Shown here: positions 33,967 through 48,465 of the stretch, piece after piece
Layout of the letters: every line of letters begins with the position of its first letter
How positions within the stretch are numbered: the first letter of the stretch is position 1
Assembly (NCBI GenBank): GCA_964006375.1
Contig: OZ023265.1
Location: forward strand, 8,061,660-8,125,659
Source: Tillus elongatus
Taxonomy: Eukaryota > Arthropoda > Insecta > Coleoptera > Cleridae
Length of the DNA stretch: 64,000 nucleotides
Direction of reading: 5' to 3'
Translations under genes and position numbers: made by a program
The notes under the pieces: model-generated
Database searches by the model: none
Seen by the model: the letters and a program-made list of their open reading frames with translations, nothing else
What the model was told of the DNA's origin: nothing

Positions 33967-34279
33967 ATTACCTCAAAACTCAATATATTTTTAGCATAAT
34001 CTTATAAAAAAATACAGCGGACGATATTCTTTTAGATTACATAACTCATATTGTTCACAGTACAATTAGAACCAATAAATACGCGATGTCATGGAAACAG
34101 GTCTTTTGACATTCAATTTCGAAAAACTGATAGTTATGTGAGCTTTGAACAGCTCGAGCTTGTTTGTGTCCAAAGTCCTCAAAAATATTCTATATCGATA
34201 GACATTTTGCTTCTCAGTATTTGCTTCCAGTCCATTGCATAACATAACTGCTGCACTTTTGGATGTAACTGATAAGATT
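33967..34279. other. no recognisable gene
   Basis: AT-rich sequence between an H 3' end and a small LINE fragment. Confidence 0.55.
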
Positions 34280-34450
34280 TAGATAGGGGAGCTACGTATG
34301 TTGTGCTCATTGATTTCACCAAAGTACTTGACTCAATAAATTATGATTTTCCTTACAGAAAGCTTCTTTCTTTTGTTATTGATAATGATGCAACTTTGTT
34401 AATCACCAATCATCTAAATGATTGTAGTTGAAGTGGTCTAATACATAAGG
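34280..34450 (+). pseudogene. small LINE reverse-transcriptase fragment
   Basis: Translation reads GATYVVLIDFTKVLDSIN then YRKLLSFVI, matching the first catalytic aspartate block of LINE reverse transcriptase (pattern LIDFxKAFDSIxHxxL). Only about 55 codons remain before family B begins. Confidence 0.7.
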
Positions 34451-34469
34451 GTACTTCTGGTGTTTACAC

Positions 34470-34740
34470 TAAGTGAGATGTAAGACACGAAGCACGTGCC
34501 GCCACCTAGTTGCGGAACAAAGTCGTATATTGTCACCGCAGCTCCAAATAACACAAAGTGTTAAAAATTAGAGACTGTATACAACCAACTAACAACTTAG
34601 TAAATTGTCAGCCCTTGTCCGTTTCTACCCTAATATAGGGACAAAGTATGTAAGGCTAGATACATTTGTGCCACAATTAGAACCGGTCTAAGGTTCTAAT
34701 TGTGGTGACAATGCATCTACCTTTACATATTCTGGTTTTT
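34470..34740. mobile_element. Penelope-like family B, head-to-head junction
   Basis: The left part is family B in reverse (CCACCTAGTTGCGGAAC, AGCTCCAAATAACACAAAGTG, TAGGGACAAAGTATGTAAGG) up to CCACAATTAGAACC at 34671-34684. It meets GGTC (34685-34688), then TAAGGTTCTAATTGTGG, which is the same family in forward direction. The meeting point is the hammerhead cleavage position of intact copies. Confidence 0.8.
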
Positions 34741-34789
34741 AGCCGACTTCAAAAAAGAAGGAGATTCTAAGTTCGTCGTATGTTCAATT

Positions 34790-35470
34790 TCAAAAAAAAA
34801 TTCGCTTAAACGTGTTAAAAAGCATCTAAACATAGACAACATTATTTGGGAAGGATTTTTTTCTGTATGTCTGTTTGTAGCCACGGTAATTTTAGAACGA
34901 ATTTAGATATCGTCTTCAAATTTGGTACACAGTTAGCACTCGATAAGCGCACGGTTCTGATTGTTTCTGGGTAAAATCTATCCAGCTGGTAGGGGATGAG
35001 TCGGGGGTCATTTAGTAAAAATTGATATTTATTCGTTAAAACTCGAGTAATATATAATTTTAGGGTTTATTTATTAGAAAACTCTTAATTTCGTCAAACA
35101 TCTGGTATTCTGTGCTCAAATTAAATTAGGGGTTGAATGTGTGGGGCGGCCGTGTTAACTAATGTCGATTTTTTTTACTAAAACGGCGTAAAAACTCTCA
35201 AAAACTTTTTGTCTGTCGGTCGGTCTGTCGGCATGTACGTCTGTCTGTTAAAAGGAGCAATAACTTTCGAACAAATAGAGGTATCATCTTCGAATTTGGT
35301 ATCCAGTTAGCAACTGACAAAGAAACGCTTCTAATTGATTTTGGGTAAGATCGTTTTTGAGGGTATGGGATAAATAAGGGGTGATTTGGTGAAAATTGAC
35401 ATTTTTTCAATAAAACTCGAGCAAGATAACATTTGAAAAGTTTACGGGGGCAGGAGTACAAATATTTTCT
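34790..35470 (+). repeat. GTCY-microsatellite repeat, second two-unit copy
   Basis: Units start near 34865 (CTGTATGTCTGTTTGTAGCC) and 35207 (CTGTCGGTCGGTCTGTCGG). Same order of landmarks as 13300-14070: ATCGTCTTCAAATTTGGTAC, TATTTATTAGAAA, GTCAAACATCTGGTATTCTG. Confidence 0.85.
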
Positions 35471-36295
<825 letters not shown>

Positions 36296-36777
36296 GGTAC
36301 TGTCATATTGTCACTGTATGAGGCACATAATGGTACTGTCAGATTGTCAGTGTATGAGGCACAGAGCATGTGAACAATGTCAGGTGACACCTAAACGTCT
36401 CCCTGACAAGAAAGTCAGCAGTTTTTATATTTCCATTGTTGGAGCTTACTTTCGTCTAATAAATGTTTGTTTTAACAATAATTTGAATAGAATTACCAAA
36501 TAAAATGAGATAGTCACGATGCAAATCACTTAATCATATCCTCGTAACTAGATAATGTGTCGACAAAAAAACTTATCGAATGCAACTACATGCAATGATT
36601 GTTATATAATGGATTATCATATTTTTACCATACAAAAAGTGAAACACAGTTTAATAAAGGTAGTTGTAATTATGAGAACCAGAAAGTGAAGTAAACTATA
36701 ATAACATAACTATAATAATAATAATAATTCACAGTCATTAACAGAAAAAAATAATCTAAAAAAGCGATACATTAGAA

Positions 36778-38020
36778 CTATTCGAAATTTTGCCCATTGA
36801 CCTGAATACACAATCTGACCCTCCTTAAGAATTCTTCTTGAACATTGCTCAACATTTGCGAAGTTATTGCCCTGCACGCGACTGAAATTTTATTTCTTAG
36901 TTCCTGTGGGGTGTTGGACAGTGTTTGATACACAATTTCCTTGATATTGCCCCACAGGAAAAAATCTAGACATGTGAGGTCAGGAGATCTTGCAGGCCAC
37001 GAGACGGGACCACCTCGCCCTATCCATTTATTGGGGTACCGATCATTTAAAAATCGGCGAACATTTATGTCATAATGTGCTGGTGCCCCGTCCTGCATAA
37101 ACCACATACGTCGATTGTTATCTAGAGGCAAATCTTCCAAAAAGGCCTCTACATCTTCCTCCAATATACGCAGATATCCCTGCCCGTTGAGGTGCCCATC
37201 AAAGAAATATGGCCCAATAAGATTAGTTCCAATTATTCCAGCACAAACATTTATCGTAAAACGGTGCTGGTTGTCAACTGATCTGCAAAAGTTTGGATTT
37301 TCTGAAGCGTAATAATGAAAGTTGTGCCCGTTAACCCTACGACAACTTGAAAATGAAGATTCATCACTGACCATCACGTAATTTTAAAAATTCTCACTTT
37401 CATTGTACTTAGCTACTGCCCACTCACAAAAACTGAGGCGACTTCAAAAATCTGCATTCGTCAATGCCTGCTGCAGCTTCATTTTATATGGATGAAACTT
37501 GTATTTTCTCAATGTTCTGTTCACTGAAGATTTTGATGTGCCCGTTAACCCTACCACAACTTGAAAATGAAGATTCATCACTGACCATCACGTAAGTAAA
37601 AAAATTCTCACTTTCATTGTACTTAGCCACTGCCCACTCACAAAAACTGAGGCGACTTCAAAAATCTGCATTCGTCAATGCCTGCTGCAGCTTCATTTTA
37701 TATGGATGAAACTTGTATTTTCTCAATGTTCTGTTCACTGAAGATTTTGATATTCCTATTTCGTCGGCAACTTTCCTCACGCTTGTGTGCGGATTATCTA
37801 ATGCCGATGCAACAATACAAAATTCGTTTTCTTCATTGCCGCTTACTCTCCCTTTGCGTGTGGTCAAAAAACGGTCCAACAATTTGAAGAAATATTTTTC
37901 CTGAGGATGTCTTCGATTCTGATATGTTTGTGCGTATACACGAGATGCTAAAAAACAATTTCGCTGATACTCGCCTATAATAAGTGTCATATCAACTAAT
38001 TCTTCAGTATTATAATTCAT
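36778..38020 (-). pseudogene. DD41D mariner transposase
   Basis: N-terminal HTH region (37658-38020): MNYNTEELVDMTLIIGEYQR through VRKVADEIGISKSSVNRTLR. Catalytic half (36778-37377): SDESSF supplies the first aspartate, FMQDGAPAHYD the second, SPDLTCLDFFLWG the third, with 41 residues between the second and third (DD41D, as in the rosa-type mariner clade). Between the halves a 214-bp tandem duplication shifts frame. Apart from that, the two halves are intact, so the duplication may be the main inactivating event. Confidence 0.9.
37324..37751. repeat. 214-bp tandem duplication inside the transposase
   Basis: Units 37324-37537 and 37538-37751, each beginning GTGCCCGTTAACCCTACSAC and ending GAAGATTTTGAT, nearly identical. 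214 is not a multiple of three, so the reading frame is lost. Confidence 0.93.
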
Positions 38021-38179
38021 TTAAAATTGAATAACACAAAAGTTAGCACATAAAACTTGGCTCAAACACCTGAGAACTGAAAATAGTTATAGTTCGGGTT
38101 AGGTGACATTTATCTGTCATCTGACAATAAATATTAGTTGTTTCATTCTCTGCGCCTACTGTATCTGACTACCATTATT

Positions 38180-38562
38180 TTTACAAGCGAAACTAAAATA
38201 AACCACTATAACTCAAAAACTATCAACTATAGCTATAGAAAGACCTATATTATGTCGATGCAGAATTTAATTATCTACCTGATTAATCCATAAAAAACAG
38301 GGTGTCCCATTTGAAAAACACAAGTTGTGCTGCTTTAAAGTTAGATATGCTGTAACCCCAAAATAATACACCCTGTACAATGATGATGAATTATTCTTTA
38401 ACCATTTTAAAGTACTAAATGTCATCTATTGATATTTAGAATTTAAGGTAGCAAAACTCAAAACCCATCTCACGGCAGACGTTTCAAATAACACATAAAT
38501 CGGAGCTAAAAAAAAGAAAGTCGTAATATTTTCAAAAATATCAAAGATAGCTATAGGGAATG
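38180..38562 (-). repeat. right TIR of the DD41D mariner
   Basis: Inverse of 35907-36295. Includes TACAAGCGAAACTAAAATAA at its inner edge. Confidence 0.8.
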
Positions 38563-38799
38563 CTACATAAAGTCACATTTATTTTGTAATATATATCCAA
38601 AAATGTAATAAAAAATATAGCATTCTATTTAAAATAACGAAGTTGATAGCGACTTCCGGTGCAACCGGAAGTTACATAAAGCTGAATATATTTTCTCAAT
38701 ATAGCTTAGATAATCACAAGAAAATTTTGTTTAAAGTTTTTTCGGCTAGCTCTAAGGGTAAGGTATATATAGAGGAATTACACACTATTGGGACACCCT
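38563..38799. mobile_element. terminal part of another DNA transposon (tentative)
   Basis: Ends in TTGGGACACCCTGTATA, a mariner-like terminus placed exactly where the following reversed H element would carry its (TA)n. Internal hairpin CTTCCGGTGCAACCGGAAG at about 38654-38672. No coding. Confidence 0.5.
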
Positions 38800-38945
38800 G
38801 TATAAACATATAAAAATTGAAAATGACCCCAAATATGGGTTTTAGGAATTTTAGTTCGCGCTCAATTGAAATTTGTTTTTCACAATTCAAAAGTCGAGAT
38901 CTCCCCATTAGTGAATTTTTTCTAAGAAAATTCACTAATAAGGAT
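38800..38945 (-). mobile_element. family H 5' module, reversed
   Basis: AAACATATAAAAATTGAAAA, TTAGTTCGCGCTCAATTG, AAAAGTCGAGATCTCCCC, then AGTGAATTTTTTCTAAGAAA followed by ATTCACTAAT, the terminal hairpin. Confidence 0.85.
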
Positions 38946-39645
38946 GTCAATTTATCTCTTGAAACGGTGAGGATGATGATCATATGGTTTCCTAAAGAAA
39001 AGAAGTCACATTGAAAATAAAATCATTTTATTTTCATTATTTTAAACAGAATTCTTAAATCACAAGAACATTCAGCGCAAATAAGTGTATGATTTGTGAG
39101 TGTTGGTGGAATAATTCCAATGGTAAATGTGAATATATCGTTCCTTGGTCTATTAAAGTGATACATTATGTCGCGGCATGCAGCTAATTAAGCGAAGGAG
39201 GGTAATATTAACAGAACAATGATTCATACTGCCACAAACACTTACACTCCATTTCAGTATTATCATATATGCCAGAGCTTTACGATTTTAATTGCGGAAA
39301 ATTGCGGAACGTTCCAGCGCGAAAACGGTAAACTTGAGAATTTATTATGATTGAATTTTTGCTCTGCGTCTTATCGGGCAAATGCAGATGCGATATTATT
39401 GTGAAAAAAAGTAAATATATAGGTACCGGAATGTTTGCTCTAGATAAAGACTATAAAAGTATTACAGTGGAAAATATTGTGAAATTATATCCTTTTTAAA
39501 TTACATTAGGGTAGTTTTATTATTATTTTAAAAAGTGGAGAAAATTAAGTTGGCGATCATTTACTGTCTTTGGGAGGTTGCTGAAGTTGAAGCAGAGCTG
39601 GATCGAAAATTGGCTGGCACAGTGACAAGAATATAAATAAAACGC
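38946..39645. other. no recognisable gene
   Basis: Unassigned, no motif found. Confidence 0.6.
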
Positions 39646-39771
39646 ATTTTAGTGAATTTTCATTAAAAAAAATTCACTAATAGAGAGACATCGATGGTGA
39701 GACTTTTGGAAAATTTCTTCAAATGAGCGCGAATTAGAGCCCCTAGAACCCAAATCCAAGGTCAATTAAAA

Positions 39772-39865
<94 letters not shown>
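39646..39865 (+). mobile_element. family H 5' module plus (TA)n
   Basis: TTTTAGTGAATTTTCATTAA, AAATTCACTAATAGAG, AAATGAGCGCGAATTAGAGC and then the TA array at 39775-39865. The core to the right is missing. Confidence 0.85.
39775..39865. repeat. (TA)n array
   Basis: About 45 TA units. Confidence 0.98.
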
Positions 39866-41600
<1,735 letters not shown>

Positions 41601-41949
41601 AAAACTGCTTGAAAACACAATATATTTTTAGTTACTAAAAATGTTAAACTAAAACTTGACAAGCACGTACACATTGTACAAGTGGTCCTACCTACCAAAT
41701 TTGAACAAAATTGGTTTAGTAAATCTTGGGTTATAACTAAATAAATAATCAATAATTTCTGATATAACCTGAAATTACCTCTAAATGGATGCCTATAATG
41801 TTAGACAAGGCCAGACAGTTAAAGCAGGGTTCCGCTGCCTTTACAAACAAAATCTCCAAATTAATTTTTAAACGGACAGGCTACGAAAATATGTCACAAT
41901 AAACAATTGGCGGGGTTGCCATTTACAACCACTTTCTTCTAAATCTGTA
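41601..41949. other. no recognisable gene
   Basis: Unassigned AT-rich stretch. Confidence 0.55.
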
Positions 41950-42368
41950 GAGGTCAGACAAATGTAAATAAATAGAAATTTTAATGAAAGTGATTCAATT
42001 TGTTTAAAAGCAATCTAGAACTACGTTTCATTATATCTAAATATTAAGCTTCCTATTTTCACGGTATTTAAAAGCCATCTCCATCTCTCTAGTTTAATCT
42101 GACAACACCACTATGTGTCATTTGTTAACTGACAGGAGTCATGAGAGAAACGTGTACGTTCTGCGCATAATCTCGAAATCGACTTCGCTAATACCTTAGA
42201 ATCTCAGAATATAAAACAACTACCTATATTCCAAGGTTAATACAAATAGTAGGTAAATAATAACCCAACTTTTTTAACCTTAACATAACTTTAACAAGTG
42301 GCTTTGGCCGTTCACTATGTAAGTACACTTTGAGAACACCCAAATCACCACAACACATATTTCAGAGA

Positions 42369-42409
42369 CCTTACGATCGTTTCGTTGACAAAGTCAACAT
42401 CTTTAGAGG
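42369..42409 (-). ncRNA. hammerhead-like motif, family A, minus arm
   Basis: Same fold read on the minus strand. Core CTAAAGA (G5 changed to A), stem II GTTGAC/GTCAAC, GAAAC intact, stem III ACGATCGT. The essential G5 change predicts poor activity. Confidence 0.65.
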
Positions 42410-42449
42410 AAGAAAAATTCTAGAATTTTTCTTCCTCTGAATTTTTCTT

Positions 42450-42490
42450 CCTCTGAAGATGTTGACTTTGTCAACGAGACGATCGTAAGG
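42450..42490 (+). ncRNA. hammerhead-like motif, family A, plus arm
   Basis: CCT/AGG closes stem I; core CTGAAGA at 42453-42459; one unpaired T; stem II GTTGAC-TTT-GTCAAC; box GAGAC (one change from GAAAC); stem III palindrome ACGATCGT; predicted cleavage after GTA at 42487. Confidence 0.65.
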
Positions 42491-42604
42491 TCTCGGAAAT
42501 ATGTGTTGTGGTGATTTGGGTGTTCTCAAAGTGTACTTATTAGTGCTCATCACAGGTTCCAGTTTTCACATACCGTTCACTATGACTGTAGTATATTATG
42601 ATTC

Positions 42605-42910
42605 TCACATCCAACCAAACAAGTAACAACCTCACTGTGAAATATGTGACAGAGTGATTACTGTTAACCATGTGGTTCAAGAATGTCCACTATATATCAA
42701 TCCAAGACTCGAATACCTAAATGGGAAAACACTAGCCCAAATTCTTGACTTGAGTCAGCCAAATGTGACAAGTTTACTCTGTTTTTTACGACAATCCTCA
42801 TTATTTGATAGCATTTGATTACACATACTTTAATTAGCGAATCAAAATGTACCGACAGTGTCAATGACCTTAGATGTTAAGACACTTTAAACTTCCAAAT
42901 AAAAATAAAA
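42605..42910 (+). pseudogene. LINE C-terminal zinc knuckle and tail
   Basis: Translation PHCEICDRVITVNHVVQECP (C-x2-C-x8-H-x4-C) then LCFLRQSSLFDSI and a stop at about 42818, followed by a 3' UTR ending in AAATAAAAATAAAAATAAAC. This is the C-terminus of a Jockey/R1-type LINE, different from those at 9083 and 23900. Confidence 0.75.
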
Positions 42911-43029
42911 ATAAACAAGTAAGAAAGTAGCTGTGTACATAAGATTCAGGTTCTTAATCAGTGCATGTAGGTACTGTATTGCTAAAGTGACACCAAATTA
43001 TTTTAAGAAGCAATATACCTACTAATATA

Positions 43030-43162
43030 AGTATAATACTAAAAAATTGTTGCTTGGTTGTACACAGTCTTTATTTTAAACATTTTGTGTTATTTGGCGC
43101 TGTCGGGATAACATACTACCTGGTTCCGCACCGAGATGGCGACCCCGTCGCACATCTCACAA

Positions 43163-43164
<2 letters not shown>
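43030..43164 (+). mobile_element. Penelope-like family B fragment
   Basis: TTTTGTGTTATTTGGCGCTG, ATAACATACTACCTGGTTCC and ACCGAGATGGCGACCCCGTC match family B. It ends at the (TA)n array. Confidence 0.7.

Positions 43165-43241
<77 letters not shown>
43165..43241. repeat. (TA)n array
   Basis: About 38 TA units. Not flanked by H sequence. Confidence 0.98.
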
Positions 43242-43244
<3 letters not shown>

Positions 43245-43744
43245 TAAACATCTTATGTATCTTTCGATGACTGCGTATTAAATCGAATTTCTCTCTGCCC
43301 AAGAAGATAAAGGCAACACATTTTTGATTAATATTTTTTTAAGTTTAATTACTTTTAAGTGAGTTAGCTGTCAGAGAATTCACCAGATTGCACATAAATA
43401 ATTAAGCGATGGTTGTTTTCTCGCCTGTTATTAGGGAGAAGACGACGGAGGAAAGAGTAAACGCGTGTAGTTCGTAATTTAATAAGTTAAGGATATAGCG
43501 GACGGCAGGGAGCAGAAATCGATTGTCCATTAAAGATAAATGAGAATTAATGAAGCCAATAAGAAAAATAATGATCACTTGAATTACCTCGTTAGGTTAG
43601 AATTGTTCTCCAAGGTCAAGTCGATAATTTAGAGAAAAAAAAAGATTATTATATGAGAAAATATTAACAAGATTTGTGTTTCAAGGCCCAACCTAGTATT
43701 GCGCCTTAAAATTTTTATTACATACTGCTGAATTCCGAAAATAA
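43242..43744. other. no recognisable gene
   Basis: AT-rich, unassigned. Confidence 0.6.
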
Positions 43745-44690
43745 ACTAAAATGTTGGTTTCCTAACCAACAAAGCTTACCTTAATAGCAAATTGAGTTAT
43801 TGAAATTTGAAGGATTTAATAAAAATTCGGTAAATTTGCAGATTAGCTCCCGAACGCTTTTCACAAAATTGTTTTCAGAAACATTACTAGGACCCAACCT
43901 GGATGCACAAGCCATAAGAAAAAATTCTTGTTCACACCCCCCAATGAAGTTACGGGACTGCGAGTGAATAGGGGTGCTGGGCGGAGTAAGTAGCAAAAAG
44001 GAAATATGACCATAAAATGCGAAGAAAACTGCTTGAAAGCTGTCTATTTGAAGCCATATCCCTATTAAACCCTCCCTACCATGCACAGCACCCCTATTCG
44101 CCGCAGGTCACGTAACTTCCTTGGCGGGTATGAAAAAGAAGTTTATCTTGTGGTTTATGCAACGAGGGTGGTTGTATGCACAGGAGGGGGGAAGGAAAAT
44201 GCCTACGACGAAGCAAGACCCGATTCGACTTGCGGCAGGGTTGGGGGTGGCTGCTTCGTCGTGGGGATTTTCCTTCCCCACTCGCGTGCATACAACCACC
44301 CTCGCATAAAGCACAAGAAAAATGTCTTGGTCATACCTGCCAAGGAAGTTACGGCACATGGGGATAGGGGTGCTATGCGAGGTATGCAGGGTTTAAAGGG
44401 GATATGGCCTCAAGATGTGAAAAAGACAGCTTTCAAGCCCGTTCGCATTTTCTGCTGATATTTCCTTTTTACTACCTACCCCGTCCAGCACCCCCTACTC
44501 ACTCCTGGTCCCGTAACTTCCTTGGGGAGTGTGAACAAGAAATTGTTCTTAGGGTTTGTGGATGCAGGTAGAGCCCTAGGCAGGTTTCTGAAAACAATTT
44601 TTTGAAAATCGTTCGGGAGCTAAACGGCAAATTTACCGAAAATTTGCTACCAAAACGCACTTGCTGCGTCCAGATTTTTTTCTTTCAAAC
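43745..44690. mobile_element. long palindrome flanked by H termini
   Basis: Left H sequence GGTTTCCTAACCAAC and TAGCAAATTGAGTTATTG, right H 3' end AACGCACTTGCTGCGTCCAG. Between them lies a palindrome with arms of about 400 bp (43825-44645) centred near 44234: GATTAGCTCCCGAACG left, CGTTCGGGAGCTAAAC right. The inner arms GTGGTTGTATGCACAGGAG and the complementary CGTGCATACAACCACC are the most stable part. Overlapping frames on both strands here are palindrome artefacts. Confidence 0.8.
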
Positions 44691-45490
<800 letters not shown>

Positions 45491-46239
45491 GAAAGCTAGA
45501 CCAAAAGGAAAACTTCAAAAAAAATATGGCATAATTGACTAAATCCTGAAGCTACATTGAAATGAGGAGAGCTACTGGAGGAATAGTCATGGTTGCGATG
45601 ACGCGGCTACATCGCCTTTGGATTGTGATGATGAGAGTGATCAAAATAACAGTGTTTTATATTTTCCATAATCTATTTGTTAAAAAAAGATACCAATTAG
45701 TCGCCTTGTAAACATTTAGCTGACTCTATACCCATGTCCGATGTCACGGCGAACAAATGAACGCATAATTATTCAAAGAGAAAGATCAAGTAGATTGACA
45801 TTTTCCGATTTAAGCGCGTAATAAAGTCACAGCATAAAAGGAGGTTGTCTGATACAAAAGCGCGAGGGAAGGAAGGACAAAAGGCAAATGAGCAAAGTGT
45901 CACTACAGTTGACATGTGTTTCAATAGAACCGTCTTTTTCGACCCTCTCCGCTCTTAGTTGCCCGTTGTTCTCCTCCGCTACGCCTCTATATCCAAATCT
46001 ACATCTATATTACGGACCTTCTGCGTGCCAATCGTTCTGACATTTTGCAACAATCCCTCGTTTAAATCACATTTTTTGTTTTGTACTAGCTTTCCTATGA
46101 AGTTTTATCTTACAAATATAAGACAGTACAGACCGTTCAGCAAATCCCGTAATCATTTCAGCTCGGAAACTTATTTGTTAAAATTGTCTTCGTGAAATGT
46201 ATTGCACTAACGCTCTCACGTTTGTAGCCTGCAACTATG
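45491..46239. other. no recognisable gene
   Basis: Short frames with no motifs. Slightly GC-richer than its surroundings at 45560-45640 and 45930-46030. Confidence 0.55.
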
Positions 46240-46400
46240 TTGTCTCATCAGCTCTAATAACCACAAAATGTTACACGGAGACTGTATACAACTGACCAAA
46301 GATTTTCAAATCGTCAGTCCAGTCACTTTCTTACTTTGGGGCAGGGGTCAGTGTATGTACAATAAGGCTAGATGCATTCTGACTATCGAACAGTGGAGTA
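46240..46400 (-). mobile_element. Penelope-like family B fragment, diverged
   Basis: AATAACCACAAAATGTTACA, GAGACTGTATACAACTGACC, AATCGTCAGTCC and AATAAGGCTAGATGCATTC correspond to the reversed family B arm. No ribozyme is retained. Confidence 0.65.
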
Positions 46401-47332
46401 TTTGCTCGATTTAGCTGTCCAAGTGTCCATTTCAAAAAAGTCATTATTAATAAGGATTTGGTATAGCCTTTGAAAGTTGAATAATGGAGGGACATAAAAC
46501 TTCCGTGCTATATTTTTTTATTATTTTTTTATTTCAACAACACACCACCAGGGCTTACAGCCTAAACACTATCGTACCGTGGGTGTCGACAAGAAGGAAA
46601 GAGGCAACTTGTTAATTCTGAACTTGAAGGTTTGGTGGTTCGGGGAAGAAGGAAAAACATGTGCCGGCAAGGAATTCCACAACTTGGAAGTCCCCCGGAC
46701 AAAAGAGCGGGCATAACAAGATGTTCTATGTCTGGTGACCTGGACAGTAAAAGGGTGCATTCGCTCTGTTTCCCTGGTAGATCTGTTGGGGGCAGCAGGT
46801 GGAGGAACTATGGAAGGAAGCTCTTATGAGCAGTGCCCGTGCAGATATCTATAAAAGAGAGAGAGAGGTATTCGAGGTTTGGCTTTATTTGTGAAGTATA
46901 TAAGGTATAGATATTAGCTGGTGAAAAGTATTTGCGAGCCCAGAACAGGAAACCTCATTTCTTAGCAGCCGCTTCTGCAATTGATGTGACATGTTGGTGC
47001 CAATTGTGATTTCGTTCCACAGAAATGCAAACAAGTGAAAAGGACTCATTACTTTGAATAACTTGGTTGTTCAGTGTGACGGGTCTAGGGCTGGTGTATC
47101 TCTTATGAGATAGAAAGGAAGACTAAGATTTGGTGGAGTTGAATTGTACAAGATTTCTACTTCCCCAGTCTAATATTTTTTGGAGATCCACAGAGACAGA
47201 ATCCTTCATGAGTCTGCGATCCTCTTCTAATTGGACTAAAGAGACAGGGTTAGAATATTGTATATTTGAGTGGAGGGTGCTGTCGTCCGCGTAACTGTGA
47301 ACTGGGTTGGATCTGAAGAAACAAAGTAGGGA

Positions 47333-47545
47333 CTAAAGCTGAACCTTGAGGGACTCCTGCGTTAATTGGATGCAGTTTAGAGGAATTACAACAACAGAAA
47401 TGCTCCGGTATTTTGTTATCCAGGTACATAGTTTTGGTGGTAGGCCATAGGCTAAAAGTTTATTAAGCAGTGCTGCGTGCCGAACCTGGTGGAATGCTTT
47501 GGATATGTCTAGAACGACAATCTGGGATTCACCGTGTGGTTCCAT
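47333..47545 (-). pseudogene. LINE reverse transcriptase, first catalytic block
   Basis: VVLDISKAFHQVRHAALLNK holds the first catalytic aspartate, followed by YGLPPKLCTWI. The upstream SYGFRQRRSTAD-type block is in another frame near 47610. Confidence 0.8.
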
Positions 47546-47682
47546 AGACTTGCTCCAAGAATGGGTGACAAAGGAAAGTAGGTCGGCAGTTGATCTGCGC
47601 TGGCGGAATCCATACTACCTGTCGTGGATTAGACTGTGTTTTTCAAAAAAAAATTGAAATTCGGTCTTTACATACTTTTCCA

Positions 47683-48039
47683 TCACTTTAGAGACGACTG
47701 AAAGGGAAGAAATAGGCCTGTAGTTGCTAGGAAGCGCTTTGGATCATTTCTTGGTGACGGGTTGTACTCGAGCAGCTTTCCAGTTACTAGGCAATATGCC
47801 TCGTTATAAGATGTCTGAAACAGACGAGTCAGGGCAGGAGCAAGTTCTGGTGCGTATTTTTTGAGAACAATTGCTAGAAGATCGTCAAGGCCAGAGGCTT
47901 TCCTGGTATTAAGAGAAGATAGCATCTTTCGTACCTTTTTAGTTTTGAAAATGATATCCGTCATTTTATTTGCGACATTGGGGACTGCTGGTGGTTGAAC
48001 ATTAGGAGGTGGGTTGAGAGTAGAATTGCCGGCGAACAA
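47683..48039 (-). pseudogene. LINE reverse transcriptase, N-terminal blocks
   Basis: VRKMLSSLNTRKASGLDDL then LAPALTRLFQTSYNE is the typical fingers region (pattern LKxxKAxGxDxIxxxxLK) of LINE polymerases, here with decayed downstream sequence. Confidence 0.8.
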
Positions 48040-48251
48040 CGAGACAAACAGTTCAGCCTTGCCCAGGGCGGTAGAAACAATTTCATCCCCTGAAACAGGA
48101 AGTGGAAACGTGCTATTGCAGAAATTATTCCCAATAGATTTAGCAAAGGTCCAGAAGAGTGTGCTGCCATTGGAGCTTGAGAGAACTTTATTTTTGATGT
48201 GGTTATTAAACGAGTTTTTGCCTCAGAAAGAATGCGGACATAGAGATTTGT

Positions 48252-48465
48252 TGCGTCGTTAAATGCTTGACCGTTTTCTAGACTAGGATTGTGTAGAAGC
48301 GTTTTGTGAGCTTTGACCTTCTCAAGTCTGGCCTTGTCACATGATTTAGAGAGTTTCTTGCATCGTTAAATGCTTGGCGGTTTTCTTGACTGGGATTGTG
48401 TAGAAACATTGTGTGAGCTTTGGCCTTTACAAGTCTGGCCTTGTCAGAGGATTTAGAGAACCATG
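48252..48465. repeat. 107-bp tandem duplication in the LINE
   Basis: Units around 48252-48358 and 48359-48465 share GTTAAATGCTTG, GATTGTGTAGAA and AAGTCTGGCCTTGTCA. The length shifts the reading frame. Confidence 0.85.

Larger units (their letters stand above)
42320..42572. mobile_element. Penelope-like family A, inverted pair with 12-bp TSD
   Basis: Flanked by CCGTTCACTATG at 42308-42319 and 42573-42584. Consists almost only of two inverted copies of the family A 3' region: TAAGTACACTTTGAGAACAC on the left and its complement near 42520-42540 on the right, meeting near 42420-42435. Each arm contains a hammerhead-like motif. There is no room for protein coding. Confidence 0.85.
41950..42604 (-). 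repeat. unclassified dispersed repeat R, copy 2
   Basis: Reverse complement of 30790-31200, with the family A insertion at 42320-42572 in its right part. Target sequence rejoins across the 12-bp duplication. Confidence 0.8.

Noticed and set aside
43781..44458. Several overlapping frames on both strands, some over 100 codons
   Set aside because: They mirror each other because the region is a palindrome; no protein motif or codon-level conservation is seen.
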